Positions 33,513 through 41,834 of a DNA stretch of 46,667 nt are shown in pieces. The number at the start of each line of letters is the position of its first letter. Within the stretch, counting starts at the first letter, position 1. Below the pieces are notes generated by a model, which had not been told where the DNA came from, searched no databases, and saw nothing but the letters and a program-made list of their open reading frames with translations. The position numbers and the translations under genes are program-made. This stretch comes from an uncultured Eubacteriales bacterium. Its GTDB lineage: Bacteria; Bacillota; Clostridia; Christensenellales; CAG-138. The stretch covers positions 1-46,667 of the forward strand of contig UQXE01000016.1 of assembly GCA_900544965.1 (NCBI GenBank), given 5' to 3'.

Positions 33513-34233
33513 CCTGATACTTGTCAACAGGGATAACCCCATACGCGAAAGGCTTGCCGAATCCGATCTCGTCCCTGTAAGCCAAAATGATCAAGGCATA
33601 CTGCTATGCTGTTCAGCGCAGCGCATGCTCCAAAAGCTTATCTCGGCGCTAGGCGCGCACGATATGATCGTGCCGGTAAGCGGCTACCGCAGCGCTGAGG
33701 AGCAGCGTGATATATTTGAAAGCTCCATGCGGGAAAATGGCGCGGAATTTACAAACGCTTATGTAGCGCCTGTCAACGCTAGCGAGCATCAGACGGGGCT
33801 TGCTATTGACCTTGGAGAAAACATGCCTGATATTGACTTTATACGCCCCAGCTTTCCATATCACGGCATTTGTCAGAAATTCAGACAGTCCGCCCCATTC
33901 TTTGGCTTTGTAGAGCGTTATTCAGAGGATAAAACGTCAATAACCGGCATTGCGCATGAGCCCTGGCATTTTCGTTATGTCGGCGTCCCTCACTCGCTTA
34001 TTATGGCCCGTTTCAACATGGCTTTAGAGGAGTATATTGATTACCTGCGGCAGTTTACGTACGATTCGGGACCTCTCGTTGAGGAAATGGGAGACAAAAT
34101 CATTAAGATATATTACGCTTCCCTTGACGGTCATGCATCAAAGGCATTATCAATACCCGCCGATAGGCCCGCATATATTTCCGGCAACAATAATGACGGC
34201 CTTATAATTACGGTATGGGACAATGCTGATTAG
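33469..34233 (+). CDS. vanXY: VanXY-type D,D-dipeptidase/D,D-carboxypeptidase
   Basis: 254 residues, no signal peptide, so it acts in the cytosol on D-Ala-D-Ala and on D-Ala-ended precursors. Zinc-site residues of the VanY/VanX family: SGYRSAEEQ (Arg74), ASEHQTGLAIDL (His107, Asp114) and IAHEPWHFRYVG (catalytic Glu164, His167). The length equals that of VanXY enzymes of VanG/VanC systems. Start ATG 33469, with GGGTGG upstream inside the ligase gene; ATG 33454 is an in-frame alternative. Confidence 0.88.
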   Translation: MKDIVMDQRSVYKGNLILVNRDNPIRERLAESDLVPVSQNDQGILLCCSAQRMLQKLISALGAHDMIVPVSGYRSAEEQRDIFESSMRENGAEFTNAYVAPVNASEHQTGLAIDLGENMPDIDFIRPSFPYHGICQKFRQSAPFFGFVERYSEDKTSITGIAHEPWHFRYVGVPHSLIMARFNMALEEYIDYLRQFTYDSGPLVEEMGDKIIKIYYASLDGHASKALSIPADRPAYISGNNNDGLIITVWDNAD

Positions 34234-34315
34234 CCTGGTATTCAACTGCGTGTATACTATACAACATTAAAGTTTTGAATCAATACAGAACCAACGATAG
34301 CTAAAGAGGTGCTAC

Positions 34316-35137
34316 ATGGCCAGAAAAAGAATAACACAGATATTTCCCTTCCTGCTGCCGCTAAGGGTTAAGCAGCGCAAGCTGTTCTTTTATCTTAAGA
34401 TGCGGTTTGATAGAAACAGGTATTCAAAGATAATACAAAATGAACGGCTTCCATATGAAGTGTTTCACGCCAGCTTTTCAATGATAAACGAAGAGAGCGG
34501 ACACGATATACAGTATCAGTACAACAAGGTACATAACCTGAAGCTGGCCGCCGCAACAATGAACGGCCTGCTTATCAAGCCGTCGGAAACGTTCTCGTTT
34601 TGGATGCGCGCGCGCTTTGCGGATAAAAAAATCCCATATAAGGACGGCCTTACCCTGGTGTATGGAAAGGTTATCGGCCAGTATGGCGGCGGCCTATGCC
34701 AGCTTAGCGACCTGATATACTGGATGTTTCTCCATACCCCGCTTGAGATAGTCGAAAGGCATCCGCATACCATAAGAAGCTTTCCTGCGTCTGGCATCCC
34801 TCAGGGCGCGGAAGCTACCATAAGCGAGGGATGGCTTGACCTGAAAGCCAAAAACCGCACCTCAAGATTGTATCAGCTGGTATTTGAGTTTACCGAGGAC
34901 TCGATAAATGGATTTATTCTGTCAGATAGTCCAGCTGAATGCCGTTTTGAGGTTGAGGCTAGGGATGTTGTGTATATCCGAAGGAAGGACAGCATGTTTG
35001 AACAGGCGAACGTTTATAGAAAATCTCTGGACGCCGAAACCGGAACCGTGGTAAGCGAGGATTTTCTATATACCGACCGCTGCGAAATTGGCTTCAATCC
35101 TCCTGAAGGCGCGGAAATTATTGAGAGTGACGATTAA
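34316..35137 (+). CDS. vanW: VanW family protein of the van cluster
   Basis: 273 residues. RKRITQIFPFLLPLRVKQRK, then KLAAATMNGLLIKPSETFSFW and GQYGGGLCQLSDLIYWMFLHTP with IVERHPHTI are characteristic of VanW from vanB and vanG operons. The precise function of VanW is unknown. AAAGAGGTG lies before ATG 34316. It closes the cluster and is followed by a terminator; the serine racemase VanT seen in other VanG systems is absent here. Confidence 0.9.
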   Translation: MARKRITQIFPFLLPLRVKQRKLFFYLKMRFDRNRYSKIIQNERLPYEVFHASFSMINEESGHDIQYQYNKVHNLKLAAATMNGLLIKPSETFSFWMRARFADKKIPYKDGLTLVYGKVIGQYGGGLCQLSDLIYWMFLHTPLEIVERHPHTIRSFPASGIPQGAEATISEGWLDLKAKNRTSRLYQLVFEFTEDSINGFILSDSPAECRFEVEARDVVYIRRKDSMFEQANVYRKSLDAETGTVVSEDFLYTDRCEIGFNPPEGAEIIESDD

Positions 35138-35155
35138 TCGTTGAATGTTTATTAT

Positions 35156-35182
35156 GGGCTGGAGGCGTCTCCGGCCCGTTTT
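35156..35182 (+). terminator. Intrinsic terminator of the van cluster
   Basis: GGGCTGGAG-GCGT-CTCCGGCCC, a 9-bp stem with one G-U pair, followed by GTTTTAT. Confidence 0.75.
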
Positions 35183-35319
35183 ATAACAGAAGTTATTTTT
35201 TTATCCTCAAATAACCTGCGGTAGTATGTCATAATAATATATGCCACAGCAACCTTCAAATATCTATTGCTTTACATCATTAGCAACTATATAATTTGTA
35301 TGCTGGCCTTGAATTTTGC

Positions 35320-35404
35320 TTGACCAGCGCTCACATATAATCACTGCCTGCGGGAGCGCGTGGATGATGACGCGCCCGAGCTTGCCGCGGTCTTGAACTG
35401 GTCA
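35320..35404 (+). promoter_or_regulatory. bcd leader region
   Basis: TATAAT at 35336-35341 lacks a well-spaced -35. TTGACCAG (35320-35327) and CTGGTCAA (35397-35404) form an inverted pair about 70 bp apart. The GC-rich sequence between is open in one frame (LRERVDDDAPELAAVLNW...) and could be a gene remnant. No riboswitch is recognised. This is the main content of the 314-nt gap before bcd besides the van terminator. Confidence 0.35.
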
Positions 35405-35451
35405 ACAAAAGCCGACCATAATGCTATTTTAACGGAGGAGGTTCATTTATT

Positions 35452-36594
35452 ATGGATTTCACGCTGTCCAAGGAGCACGAAATGCTTCGCGACATGTACC
35501 GTAAGTTCACTGAGAATGAGGTAAAGCCTCTCGCCGAGGATATCGACGAGCAGGAGCGCTTTCCGGTGGAAACGGTAAAGAAACTGGCCCGTTACGGATT
35601 TATGGGCATTCCATTCCCAAAGGAATATGGCGGCGCCGGCGGAGATATGCTTGCATATGTGATGGCCGTTGAAGAGCTTTCAAAGGCCTGCGGTACGACT
35701 GGCGTTATCGTTTCAGCCCATACTTCCCTATGCTGCGCCCCCATATACGAAAATGGTACGGAAGCGCAAAAGCGCAAATACCTGCCAAAACTGCTTTCTG
35801 GGGAACATCTGGGCGCGTTTGCCCTTACGGAACCTGGCGCGGGCACGGACGCGGCCGGCCAGCAGACCAGGGCGGAGCTTCAGGGGGACAACTATATCCT
35901 CAACGGCACTAAAATATTTATAACAAACGCCGGCTATGCCGATATCTATATTGTTATGGCAATGACCGACAAGTCTCAGGGAACCCGCGGCATATCCGCA
36001 TTTATAATTGAAAAGGACTTTCCAGGCTTCTCCGTTGGAAAGAAGGAGCGAAAAATGGGGATACGGGGTTCGTCTACCTGTGAGCTGATCATGCAAAACT
36101 GTATCGTCCCAAAGGAAAACCTGCTTGGAAGGGAGGGAAAGGGATTTGCTCTTGCCATGAAAACACTCGACGGCGGGCGCATAGGCATTGCCGCCCAGGC
36201 GCTGGGCATAGGTGAAGGGGCCATAGAGGAAACGATAAAATATGTTCGCGAGCGCAAACAGTTCGGCAAGCGCATCTCACAGATGCAAAACACCCAGTTC
36301 CAGCTGGCGGATATGCATACGCGCATGGAAGCGGCCAAGTATCTGGTTTACAGTGCCGCAATGAAAAAGGAGAGCGGCGCCAAGTACTCAATGGACGCGG
36401 CAATGGCAAAGCTGTTCGCGGCCGAGGCGGCAAGCGACGTAACCCGAAGGGCTGTACAGCTCTTTGGAGGATATGGCTATACTCGCGAGTACCCTGTTGA
36501 GCGCATGATGCGCGACGCGAAGATCACCGAGATATATGAAGGCACCAGCGAGGTACAGCGCATGGTAATCTCGGCGGGCCTTAACGTCAACTGA
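35452..36594 (+). CDS. bcd: Acyl-CoA dehydrogenase, butyryl-CoA dehydrogenase type
   Basis: 380-residue flavoprotein. Signatures: GFMGIPFPKEYGGAGGD, GAFALTEPGAGTDA, IRGSSTCELIMQNCIVPKENLLG, QLFGGYGYTREYPVERMMRD and the catalytic Glu in EIYEGTSEVQRMVIS. It heads a bcd-etfB-etfA operon, typical of clostridia that reduce crotonyl-CoA with electron bifurcation to ferredoxin. Other butyrate genes (thl, hbd, crt) are not in the window, so the exact acyl substrate is open. GGAGGAGG lies 10 nt before ATG 35452. Confidence 0.92.
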   Translation: MDFTLSKEHEMLRDMYRKFTENEVKPLAEDIDEQERFPVETVKKLARYGFMGIPFPKEYGGAGGDMLAYVMAVEELSKACGTTGVIVSAHTSLCCAPIYENGTEAQKRKYLPKLLSGEHLGAFALTEPGAGTDAAGQQTRAELQGDNYILNGTKIFITNAGYADIYIVMAMTDKSQGTRGISAFIIEKDFPGFSVGKKERKMGIRGSSTCELIMQNCIVPKENLLGREGKGFALAMKTLDGGRIGIAAQALGIGEGAIEETIKYVRERKQFGKRISQMQNTQFQLADMHTRMEAAKYLVYSAAMKKESGAKYSMDAAMAKLFAAEAASDVTRRAVQLFGGYGYTREYPVERMMRDAKITEIYEGTSEVQRMVISAGLNVN

Positions 36595-36607
36595 GGAGGG
36601 ACTAGTA

Positions 36608-37399
36608 ATGAAAATCGTAGTATGTATGAAGCAGGTTCCCGATACAACGGAGGTCAAACTGGACCCCAAGACAGGGACTTTAATACGCGAAGGGGTTCCA
36701 AGCATAATAAACCCCGACGATAAGGCTGGCCTTGAGGCGGCCCTCACCATACGTGAAAAGGTGGGCGGAACCGTATCGGTTGTGTCGATGGGCCCTCCGC
36801 AAGCCGACGCGGCGCTTAGGGAGGCGCTTGCAATGGGCGCTGACGAGGCCTATCTTATAACGGACAGGGCGTTTGGCGGAGCCGACACCTGGGCAACTTC
36901 ATCCACCATTGCCGCGGCGCTAAAGCGGATTGGATACGACGTGATTATCACCGGAAGGCAGGCGATAGACGGAGATACAGCCCAGGTTGGGCCTCAGATA
37001 GCCGAGCATCTTGGTCTGCCTCAGGTAAGCTATGTCGAATCAATCGAATCGGTTGACGATGAAAAGATGGTCGTCAAGCGCCAGTTTGAAGACAGGTACC
37101 ATTTGATAGAGGTAAAGCTCCCCTGCCTCATTACGGCTTTAAGCGAGCTTGCCGCTCCGCGGTATATGAGCGTTGCAGGCATATTTGACGCCTACCGCGA
37201 AAAGCAGGTGAATATTCTTACCCTGAAGGAGCTTGAGGACGTACTGGATACCTCCAATATAGGACTTGCGGGTTCTCCAACCAGAGTTAAGCAGAGCTTC
37301 ACCAAACAGCCCAAGGGCAAGGGTGAAAAGTACGAGCTTGGCGCCGACGAAGCGGTCGAGCTTATAATTAAAACGCTGGCCGACAAGTACATCATATAA
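36608..37399 (+). CDS. etfB: Electron transfer flavoprotein subunit beta
   Basis: 263 residues. KIVVCMKQVPDTTEVKLDP at the N-terminus, VVSMGPPQADAALREALAMGADEAYLITDRAFGGADTWATS (nucleotide/flavin loop of the clostridial bifurcating type) and GRQAIDGDTAQVGPQIAEHLG are characteristic. Forms the EtfAB heterodimer that serves Bcd. GAGGAGGG lies 7 nt before ATG 36608; 13 nt after bcd. Confidence 0.94.
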   Translation: MKIVVCMKQVPDTTEVKLDPKTGTLIREGVPSIINPDDKAGLEAALTIREKVGGTVSVVSMGPPQADAALREALAMGADEAYLITDRAFGGADTWATSSTIAAALKRIGYDVIITGRQAIDGDTAQVGPQIAEHLGLPQVSYVESIESVDDEKMVVKRQFEDRYHLIEVKLPCLITALSELAAPRYMSVAGIFDAYREKQVNILTLKELEDVLDTSNIGLAGSPTRVKQSFTKQPKGKGEKYELGADEAVELIIKTLADKYII

Positions 37400-37416
37400 T
37401 GCGGAGGTAAATGGAT

Positions 37417-38421
37417 ATGAGTAAAAACATATTTGTCTTTGCTGAACAGCGTGACGGTAAGCTTCAAAAGGTATCGCTTGAGCTTATCGGCAAGGCTCGC
37501 GAGCTGATAACGGCGCCTGACCAAAAGGTCGCCGCGGTTCTAATAGGATACGATATTAGGGAAGCTGCCTCCAACCTGATCGCTTTTGGCGCCGACGAAG
37601 TAATTATAGCTGAGAACCCGGCTTTTGCCGAATATATGACTGAGCCTTACGCAAAGGCTATGAGCGAAATTATCTCCCAGCGCAGGCCGGAAATAGTGCT
37701 GTATGGCGCTACTTCAATAGGACGCGACCTGGCGCCGAGGGTGTCCGCAAGAATACATACGGGGCTTACGGCGGACTGCACAAAGCTTGAGATTGATGAA
37801 GAAACCGGTCTGTTGCTCATGACGCGTCCAGCGTTTGGCGGCAATATAATGGCCACTATAGTGTGTGCACAACACCGTCCACAGATGGCTACCGTGCGTC
37901 CCGGCGTAATGAAGGCTCAGGCTAGGGATGAAGCGCGCCATGGCATAATAACAGAGTTCCCTATTGATTTCGAACAATCGGATATGAATGTCCGCATATT
38001 GGAGGTCGTTAAAGGGGAAAAGCGAAGCGTGGATATCACTGATGCCAAGATACTTGTATCTGGCGGCAGAGGAATAGGAAAGCCTGAGAAATTTGAAATG
38101 CTTCATGAGCTTGCGGACGCACTCGGCGGTGAAACATCCTCTTCTCGCGCAAACGTAGACGCCGGCTGGATTGACCGTGACAGGCAGGTAGGGCAAACCG
38201 GCAAAACCGTCCATCCCAAGCTGTATATCGCCTGCGGGATCTCAGGCGCAATACAGCATATTGCCGGCATGGAGGAATCGGATTTTATAATCGCTATCAA
38301 TAAGGACAGCGGCGCCCCGATATTCGACGTTGCGGATCTTGGCATCGTGGGCGACTTGAACGTGATTGTTCCTAAGCTGACTGAGGCGCTTAAAAAGTTT
38401 AAGGCTGAAAAGGTACTGTAG
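37417..38421 (+). CDS. etfA: Electron transfer flavoprotein subunit alpha
   Basis: 334 residues. N-terminal IFVFAEQRDGKLQKVSLELIGKA, then GATSIGRDLAPRVSARIHTGLTADCT, and a C-terminal FAD domain with VSGGRGIGKPEKF, ETSSSRANVDAGWIDRDRQVGQTGK, VHPKLYIACGISGAIQH and the final GDLNVIVPKL. No N-terminal ferredoxin domain. GGAGG lies 9 nt before ATG 37417; ATG 37411 is also possible. Followed by a hairpin at 38446-38482 and a repeat element. Confidence 0.94.
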   Translation: MSKNIFVFAEQRDGKLQKVSLELIGKARELITAPDQKVAAVLIGYDIREAASNLIAFGADEVIIAENPAFAEYMTEPYAKAMSEIISQRRPEIVLYGATSIGRDLAPRVSARIHTGLTADCTKLEIDEETGLLLMTRPAFGGNIMATIVCAQHRPQMATVRPGVMKAQARDEARHGIITEFPIDFEQSDMNVRILEVVKGEKRSVDITDAKILVSGGRGIGKPEKFEMLHELADALGGETSSSRANVDAGWIDRDRQVGQTGKTVHPKLYIACGISGAIQHIAGMEESDFIIAINKDSGAPIFDVADLGIVGDLNVIVPKLTEALKKFKAEKVL

Positions 38422-38445
38422 CGGCTTGTTCAGGGCTAATTAAAC

Positions 38446-38482
38446 CATTTAGAGGAACGCGTGACAGGCGTTCCTCTAAATG
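38446..38482 (+). terminator. Perfect 15-bp hairpin after etfA
   Basis: CATTTAGAGGAACGC-GTGACAG-GCGTTCCTCTAAATG. A repeat element starts at the next base. A shorter version of the same hairpin (AGGAACG-TCCGT-CGTTCCT, 38661-38679) followed by CTTTATAAT lies on the other side of the element. Confidence 0.65.
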
Positions 38483-38658
38483 TGTCAAAAAAGCGGCTAC
38501 GGGTTTAGTCTCCCGTCCCCTTCCGGCTCCTGTGCGGCAAAACCCGCAAGGAACGAAAACCTCGCGGTTTAAATCCGGCTCTGACGGCATGCGCGTCAGA
38601 GCCGGATTTAAAGTCAATGCTGCGGCCCCTGACAATCCAGAAGTTTTTTGACAGCCTG
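38483..38658 (-). repeat. Dispersed hairpin-rich element, family A, reverse copy
   Basis: Left end TGTCAAAAAAGCGGC, right end GTTTTTTGACAGCCTG. Contains CGGCAAAACCCGCAAGGAAC, AACGAAAACCTCGCGG and a perfect 19-bp hairpin at 38568-38612 (arm TTTAAATCCGGCTCTGACG, loop GCATGCG), the best preserved version of the central hairpin in this family. Flanked by the duplicated etfA terminator hairpin. The gap 38422-38832 otherwise contains only the next gene's promoter. Confidence 0.85.
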
Positions 38659-38770
38659 TAAGGAACGTCCGTCGTTCCTCTTTATAATCCTATTGTGCGG
38701 TGTGTTTTTTAAACCCAATCAATTTTTGCCCATTAATGTCTTCGCGGCGCGTCAAAGGACGGCAAATATG

Positions 38771-38799
38771 TGGCATTATCATACGTCCCATGATATAAT
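38771..38799 (+). promoter_or_regulatory. Promoter for the GyrI-like gene
   Basis: TGGCAT (38771-38776), 17-bp spacer, perfect TATAAT (38794-38799) preceded by TGA, an extended -10. Confidence 0.6.
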
Positions 38800-38832
38800 T
38801 GCTTTATAGATTAAATGATTGGAGAAGGGAAT

Positions 38833-39306
38833 ATGGAATTTAGGATAATATCACTACCGTCGTTTAAAGCCGCCTCCTCAGGGCTGGACAAAAATTTTGA
38901 TTTTTCTCCAACTGGCGTTTTAGGGAAGTTCAACACATATTTTTCCGCTATTAAACCCATGGATAGGGATAGCTTTATGCCCCGTGATTTTCTATATTAC
39001 GATGAGAAGAATAAGGGGCTGGTCTGGATTTGGGCATTGAGCGAGGGCATGGATGACGGCGGAAATGAAATACTTGATTTTGAAGGAGGCTATTATTTAA
39101 CATACATCTATAAGGATGGAGATGAGGAAGCCAATCAAAGATTATATGGAGAAGCCATAAAATATATCGAGGAGTCTGAGGTTTTGGAGCTTGACGTCCG
39201 TCCGGACCATTATTCCATGGGCCACATCATCACCCCGCCTGAAATCATACAAGCGCAGGGCTGGGCGCAGATGGAAGCCTTTATTCCGGTAAAGTTACGA
39301 AAATAA
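38833..39306 (+). CDS. GyrI-like/effector-binding domain protein
   Basis: 157 residues forming a single GyrI-like (AraC effector-binding) domain: MEFRIISLPSFKAASSGLDK, YFSAIKPMDRDSFMPRDFLYY, GLVWIWALSEGMDDGGNEILDFEGGYYLTYIYKDGD and a C-terminal AQMEAFIPVKLRK. No DNA-binding domain. Such stand-alone proteins bind or hydrolyse small hydrophobic compounds; ligand unknown. GGAGAAGGG lies upstream of ATG 38833. Confidence 0.75.
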   Translation: MEFRIISLPSFKAASSGLDKNFDFSPTGVLGKFNTYFSAIKPMDRDSFMPRDFLYYDEKNKGLVWIWALSEGMDDGGNEILDFEGGYYLTYIYKDGDEEANQRLYGEAIKYIEESEVLELDVRPDHYSMGHIITPPEIIQAQGWAQMEAFIPVKLRK

Positions 39307-39466
39307 TAGTTGTTCACTCTTATTTAATGCCTGTATGCACCTGTGGGATAAGGCGCGTTGCGGGCGTTTGCTTTAAATATTTTAAGCATTGTACAAAAGA
39401 ATGCCCTACGAATACTTGACTTGCAAATAGATTTGGTTATTAGGGCGGTTTTTGTTACGGCGGCTA

Positions 39467-40216
39467 TTAATCGTCCTCCATCCTGTCCCTCGGAGGAAGC
39501 CTGAGGTTGTGCCACAGATTATATTTGTGCGTATCGGCTATTGAATTCATCAGTCTGTCCTCAGCGTCGGGCACTATTCCGCATAAATATGAAAGAACGG
39601 ACTTCATCTCCTCCCTTTTGGTCTTGCCCGCGACAGGACAGTTGGGCTTTAACACTGGAAGCTCAAGGCGGTTGGCAACTCCCAGGGCGTATTTTTCCGG
39701 AAGAAATACCAAAGGACGAATCAATGTTACGCCTTTACGGCTTAGATAGGTCACTGGACCAAACGTATTAAGCCTGCTCTCATAGAGAAGGCTTAAAAAG
39801 AACGTTTCCAATACATCCTCCCTGTTGTGCCCAAGCGCCACTAGCCTGCATCCGCGCGCCAGCGCCGCGTTGTTCAGCGCTCCCCGTCTAAGCTTGGCGC
39901 ACATCGCGCAGGGATTGCTCTCCTTTCGTATATTGAAGACTACTTCTCCAATATCAGTTTTGATTACATCGAACGGCACCCCTATGCTTTGCGCAAATTC
40001 GCTTACCTTTGCCGTATCCTGCTCTACAAGGCCCAGATCAAGCATAACGCCGCACACCTCATAGCTGCGCCTGCAAAACCTCTGGTAGAGTTTTAAGCCA
40101 TACATAAGAAGCAGGCTATCCTTTCCTCCGGATACCCCGACGCATATCCTATCCCCATCCTGTATCATGTTATACCGCTCGTCAGCGCGGCGTATGCAGC
40201 CCAAAACCCGTTTCAT
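39467..40216 (-). CDS. TtcA-like tRNA 2-thiolation protein (PP-loop ATPase)
   Basis: 249 residues. The PP-loop GVSGGKDSLLLM (about residues 29-40) adenylates the tRNA base; the CAMCAKLRRG motif and a further Cys in KPNCPVAGKTKRE match the Fe-S-binding TtcA/TtuA group that inserts sulfur into tRNA (2-thiocytidine in TtcA). Other conserved parts: VALGHNREDVLETFF, and PLVFLPEKY. Target base not determined. GGAG lies 7 nt before ATG 40216. Confidence 0.88.
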   Translation of the reverse strand: MKRVLGCIRRADERYNMIQDGDRICVGVSGGKDSLLLMYGLKLYQRFCRRSYEVCGVMLDLGLVEQDTAKVSEFAQSIGVPFDVIKTDIGEVVFNIRKESNPCAMCAKLRRGALNNAALARGCRLVALGHNREDVLETFFLSLLYESRLNTFGPVTYLSRKGVTLIRPLVFLPEKYALGVANRLELPVLKPNCPVAGKTKREEMKSVLSYLCGIVPDAEDRLMNSIADTHKYNLWHNLRLPPRDRMEDD

Positions 40217-40535
40217 TCAAAACTCCAGCCCTTTTTGCAGAAATTAACCGCAAATAATCGTACGGATAAGATTATACGATATAATGGCCATGTTGTACAG
40301 CCCTTTATACATATAAAAGGGCTCACGTCTAAAACGGTCCTGTACCCTCCGTTATATGCCAATGCTTATGCGATAATAACATTCCGCAAAGATATGCAAT
40401 GCTGTCCAAGCTTAATATATAAGCTGCGTCACTCGCTTAATTGATAAAATACTTCCCTTTTTTTGCAGCATAGGATAAATGGCCGTCCAAGGTATTCCCT
40501 GGACGGCCATAGCTCATACTAACAGGCAACCCAAT
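40217..40535. other. Intergenic region with two hairpins
   Basis: Holds AGCCCTTTATA...TATAAAAGGGCT (40299-40323, one bulge) and a perfect 11-bp stem ATGGCCGTCCA/TGGACGGCCAT (40479-40510). Read on the minus strand the latter follows the aminotransferase gene and is trailed by TTTATCC, so it is its probable terminator. The promoter of the TtcA-like gene should also lie here (ATATCGTATAAT-like sequence on the minus strand near 40277). No gene seen. Confidence 0.5.
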
Positions 40536-41708
40536 TTATTTCAATGAGTCAAGAAACGCTTTAATTCTGCGTACAGCTTCCTTTATGTCGTTTATATCTG
40601 TGGCATAGCAACACCTGATATAGCCCTCTCCGCTGGGCCCAAACGCGGTACCGGGCACAGCGCAGACGTTTGAATATGCCAAAAGCCTGTCGCAGAACTC
40701 CTCGGAACACAACCCGCTTACCGATATTGAGGGGAACACATAGAATGCGCCTTCAGGCTCGTTGCAAGTCATACCAAGTTCATTAAAGGAGTCGATTATA
40801 TAACGGCGGCGCTTGTCATACTCGTTTACCATATAGCGCATGTCCGCCCAGTCGGTTTCAAAGCCCTGCCTGAGAGCGGCGATGCCCGCATACTGGGCCG
40901 GCGTAGGCGCGCTCAGCATCGTAAGCTGATGTATCTTCGTCATCGCGGCGATTATCTCCCTGGGAGCCGCCGCATAGCCCAGGCGCCAGCCGGTCATGGA
41001 AAACGCCTTTGAAAAACCATTAAGCACCACGGTGCGCTCGCGCATGCCTGGCAGGGATGCGATTGAAACGTGGCGCTTCCCGCCATAGGTCAGCTCTGAA
41101 TATATTTCATCGGCCAGCACCAATATGTCGGTACCGCGCAGAATGTCAGCTATCGGGACCAGATCTTCATATTCCATTATCCCACCCGTAGGATTGTTGG
41201 GGAACGGAAGAATCAGCGCCTTGGTCCTCGGCGTAATAGCAGCCTTAAGCGCATCCGGAGTGATCTTAAACTTTGTGTCAGAGGTAGTAACCAGCGGAAC
41301 CGCCGTTGCGCCCGCGAACGTTACGCCCGGTATATAGGCTACATAGGTGGGTTCGGGAACTATCACCTCGTCGCCCGGCGCTATCAATGCGCGTATAGCC
41401 AGATCAATGGCCTGGCTTGCGCCCACGGTGATCAGGATTTCGGATATATCGTACTTCAGGTTAACGCGCTCATCCAAGTAACGGGAAATGAGTTCGCGCA
41501 GTTCAGGCATTCCTGAATTTGAGGAATATGGTATGCGTCCCTTTGAAAGCCTCTCCAGGGCTTCCCTTCTAATTGCCTCGGGCGTGGGGAAATCGGGCTC
41601 GCCAACTCCCAGGCTGATCGTTTCATCGTTAAGCAGGTCGAAATACTTTCTTATGCCCGAAGGGGGGACATCCTGAACGCTCTTTACGATGAGTTTTGAA
41701 TAATCCAT
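40536..41708 (-). CDS. Class I/II pyridoxal-phosphate aminotransferase (aspartate aminotransferase-like)
   Basis: 390 residues. ISLGVGEPDFPTPEAIRREA, PYSSNSGMPELRELIS, VTVGASQAIDLAIRAL-type cofactor pocket (ITVGASQAIDLAI), PFPNNPTGGIM, DEIYSEL and the Schiff-base Lys in VLNGFSKAFSMTGWRLGY are all present; the C-terminal Arg for the carboxylate lies in GEGYIRCCYA. Belongs to the AspC/PatA-like subgroup; the amino-acid substrate cannot be fixed. Start ATG 41708 with AAAGGTGG about 11 nt upstream; GTG 41723 lies in that ribosome site. Confidence 0.92.
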   Translation of the reverse strand: MDYSKLIVKSVQDVPPSGIRKYFDLLNDETISLGVGEPDFPTPEAIRREALERLSKGRIPYSSNSGMPELRELISRYLDERVNLKYDISEILITVGASQAIDLAIRALIAPGDEVIVPEPTYVAYIPGVTFAGATAVPLVTTSDTKFKITPDALKAAITPRTKALILPFPNNPTGGIMEYEDLVPIADILRGTDILVLADEIYSELTYGGKRHVSIASLPGMRERTVVLNGFSKAFSMTGWRLGYAAAPREIIAAMTKIHQLTMLSAPTPAQYAGIAALRQGFETDWADMRYMVNEYDKRRRYIIDSFNELGMTCNEPEGAFYVFPSISVSGLCSEEFCDRLLAYSNVCAVPGTAFGPSGEGYIRCCYATDINDIKEAVRRIKAFLDSLK

Positions 41709-41780
41709 TTTGGAAGAAACCACCTTTCGTTTATTATGCGTTTTTCAACGGCCGACGGTATCCACCAAGTTTTTGCGTAA

Positions 41781-41809
41781 TTAAAGCATAGCCAAGAGCC
41801 ATGCTTTAA
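41781..41809 (-). terminator. Terminator-like hairpin after the YoaR-type gene
   Basis: TTAAAGCATAGC/GCCATGCTTTAA with one internal mismatch and loop CAAGA. It lies downstream of the minus-strand gene ending at 41835; no T-run follows. Confidence 0.4.
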
Positions 41810-41834
41810 ACGCTTAGGGGAGTTTCAGCTCTCG

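Noticed and set aside
35320..35404. Possible Rex operator before bcd
   Set aside because: TTGACC...GGTCAA halves are 70 bp apart and do not form the compact TTGTTAA-type palindrome.
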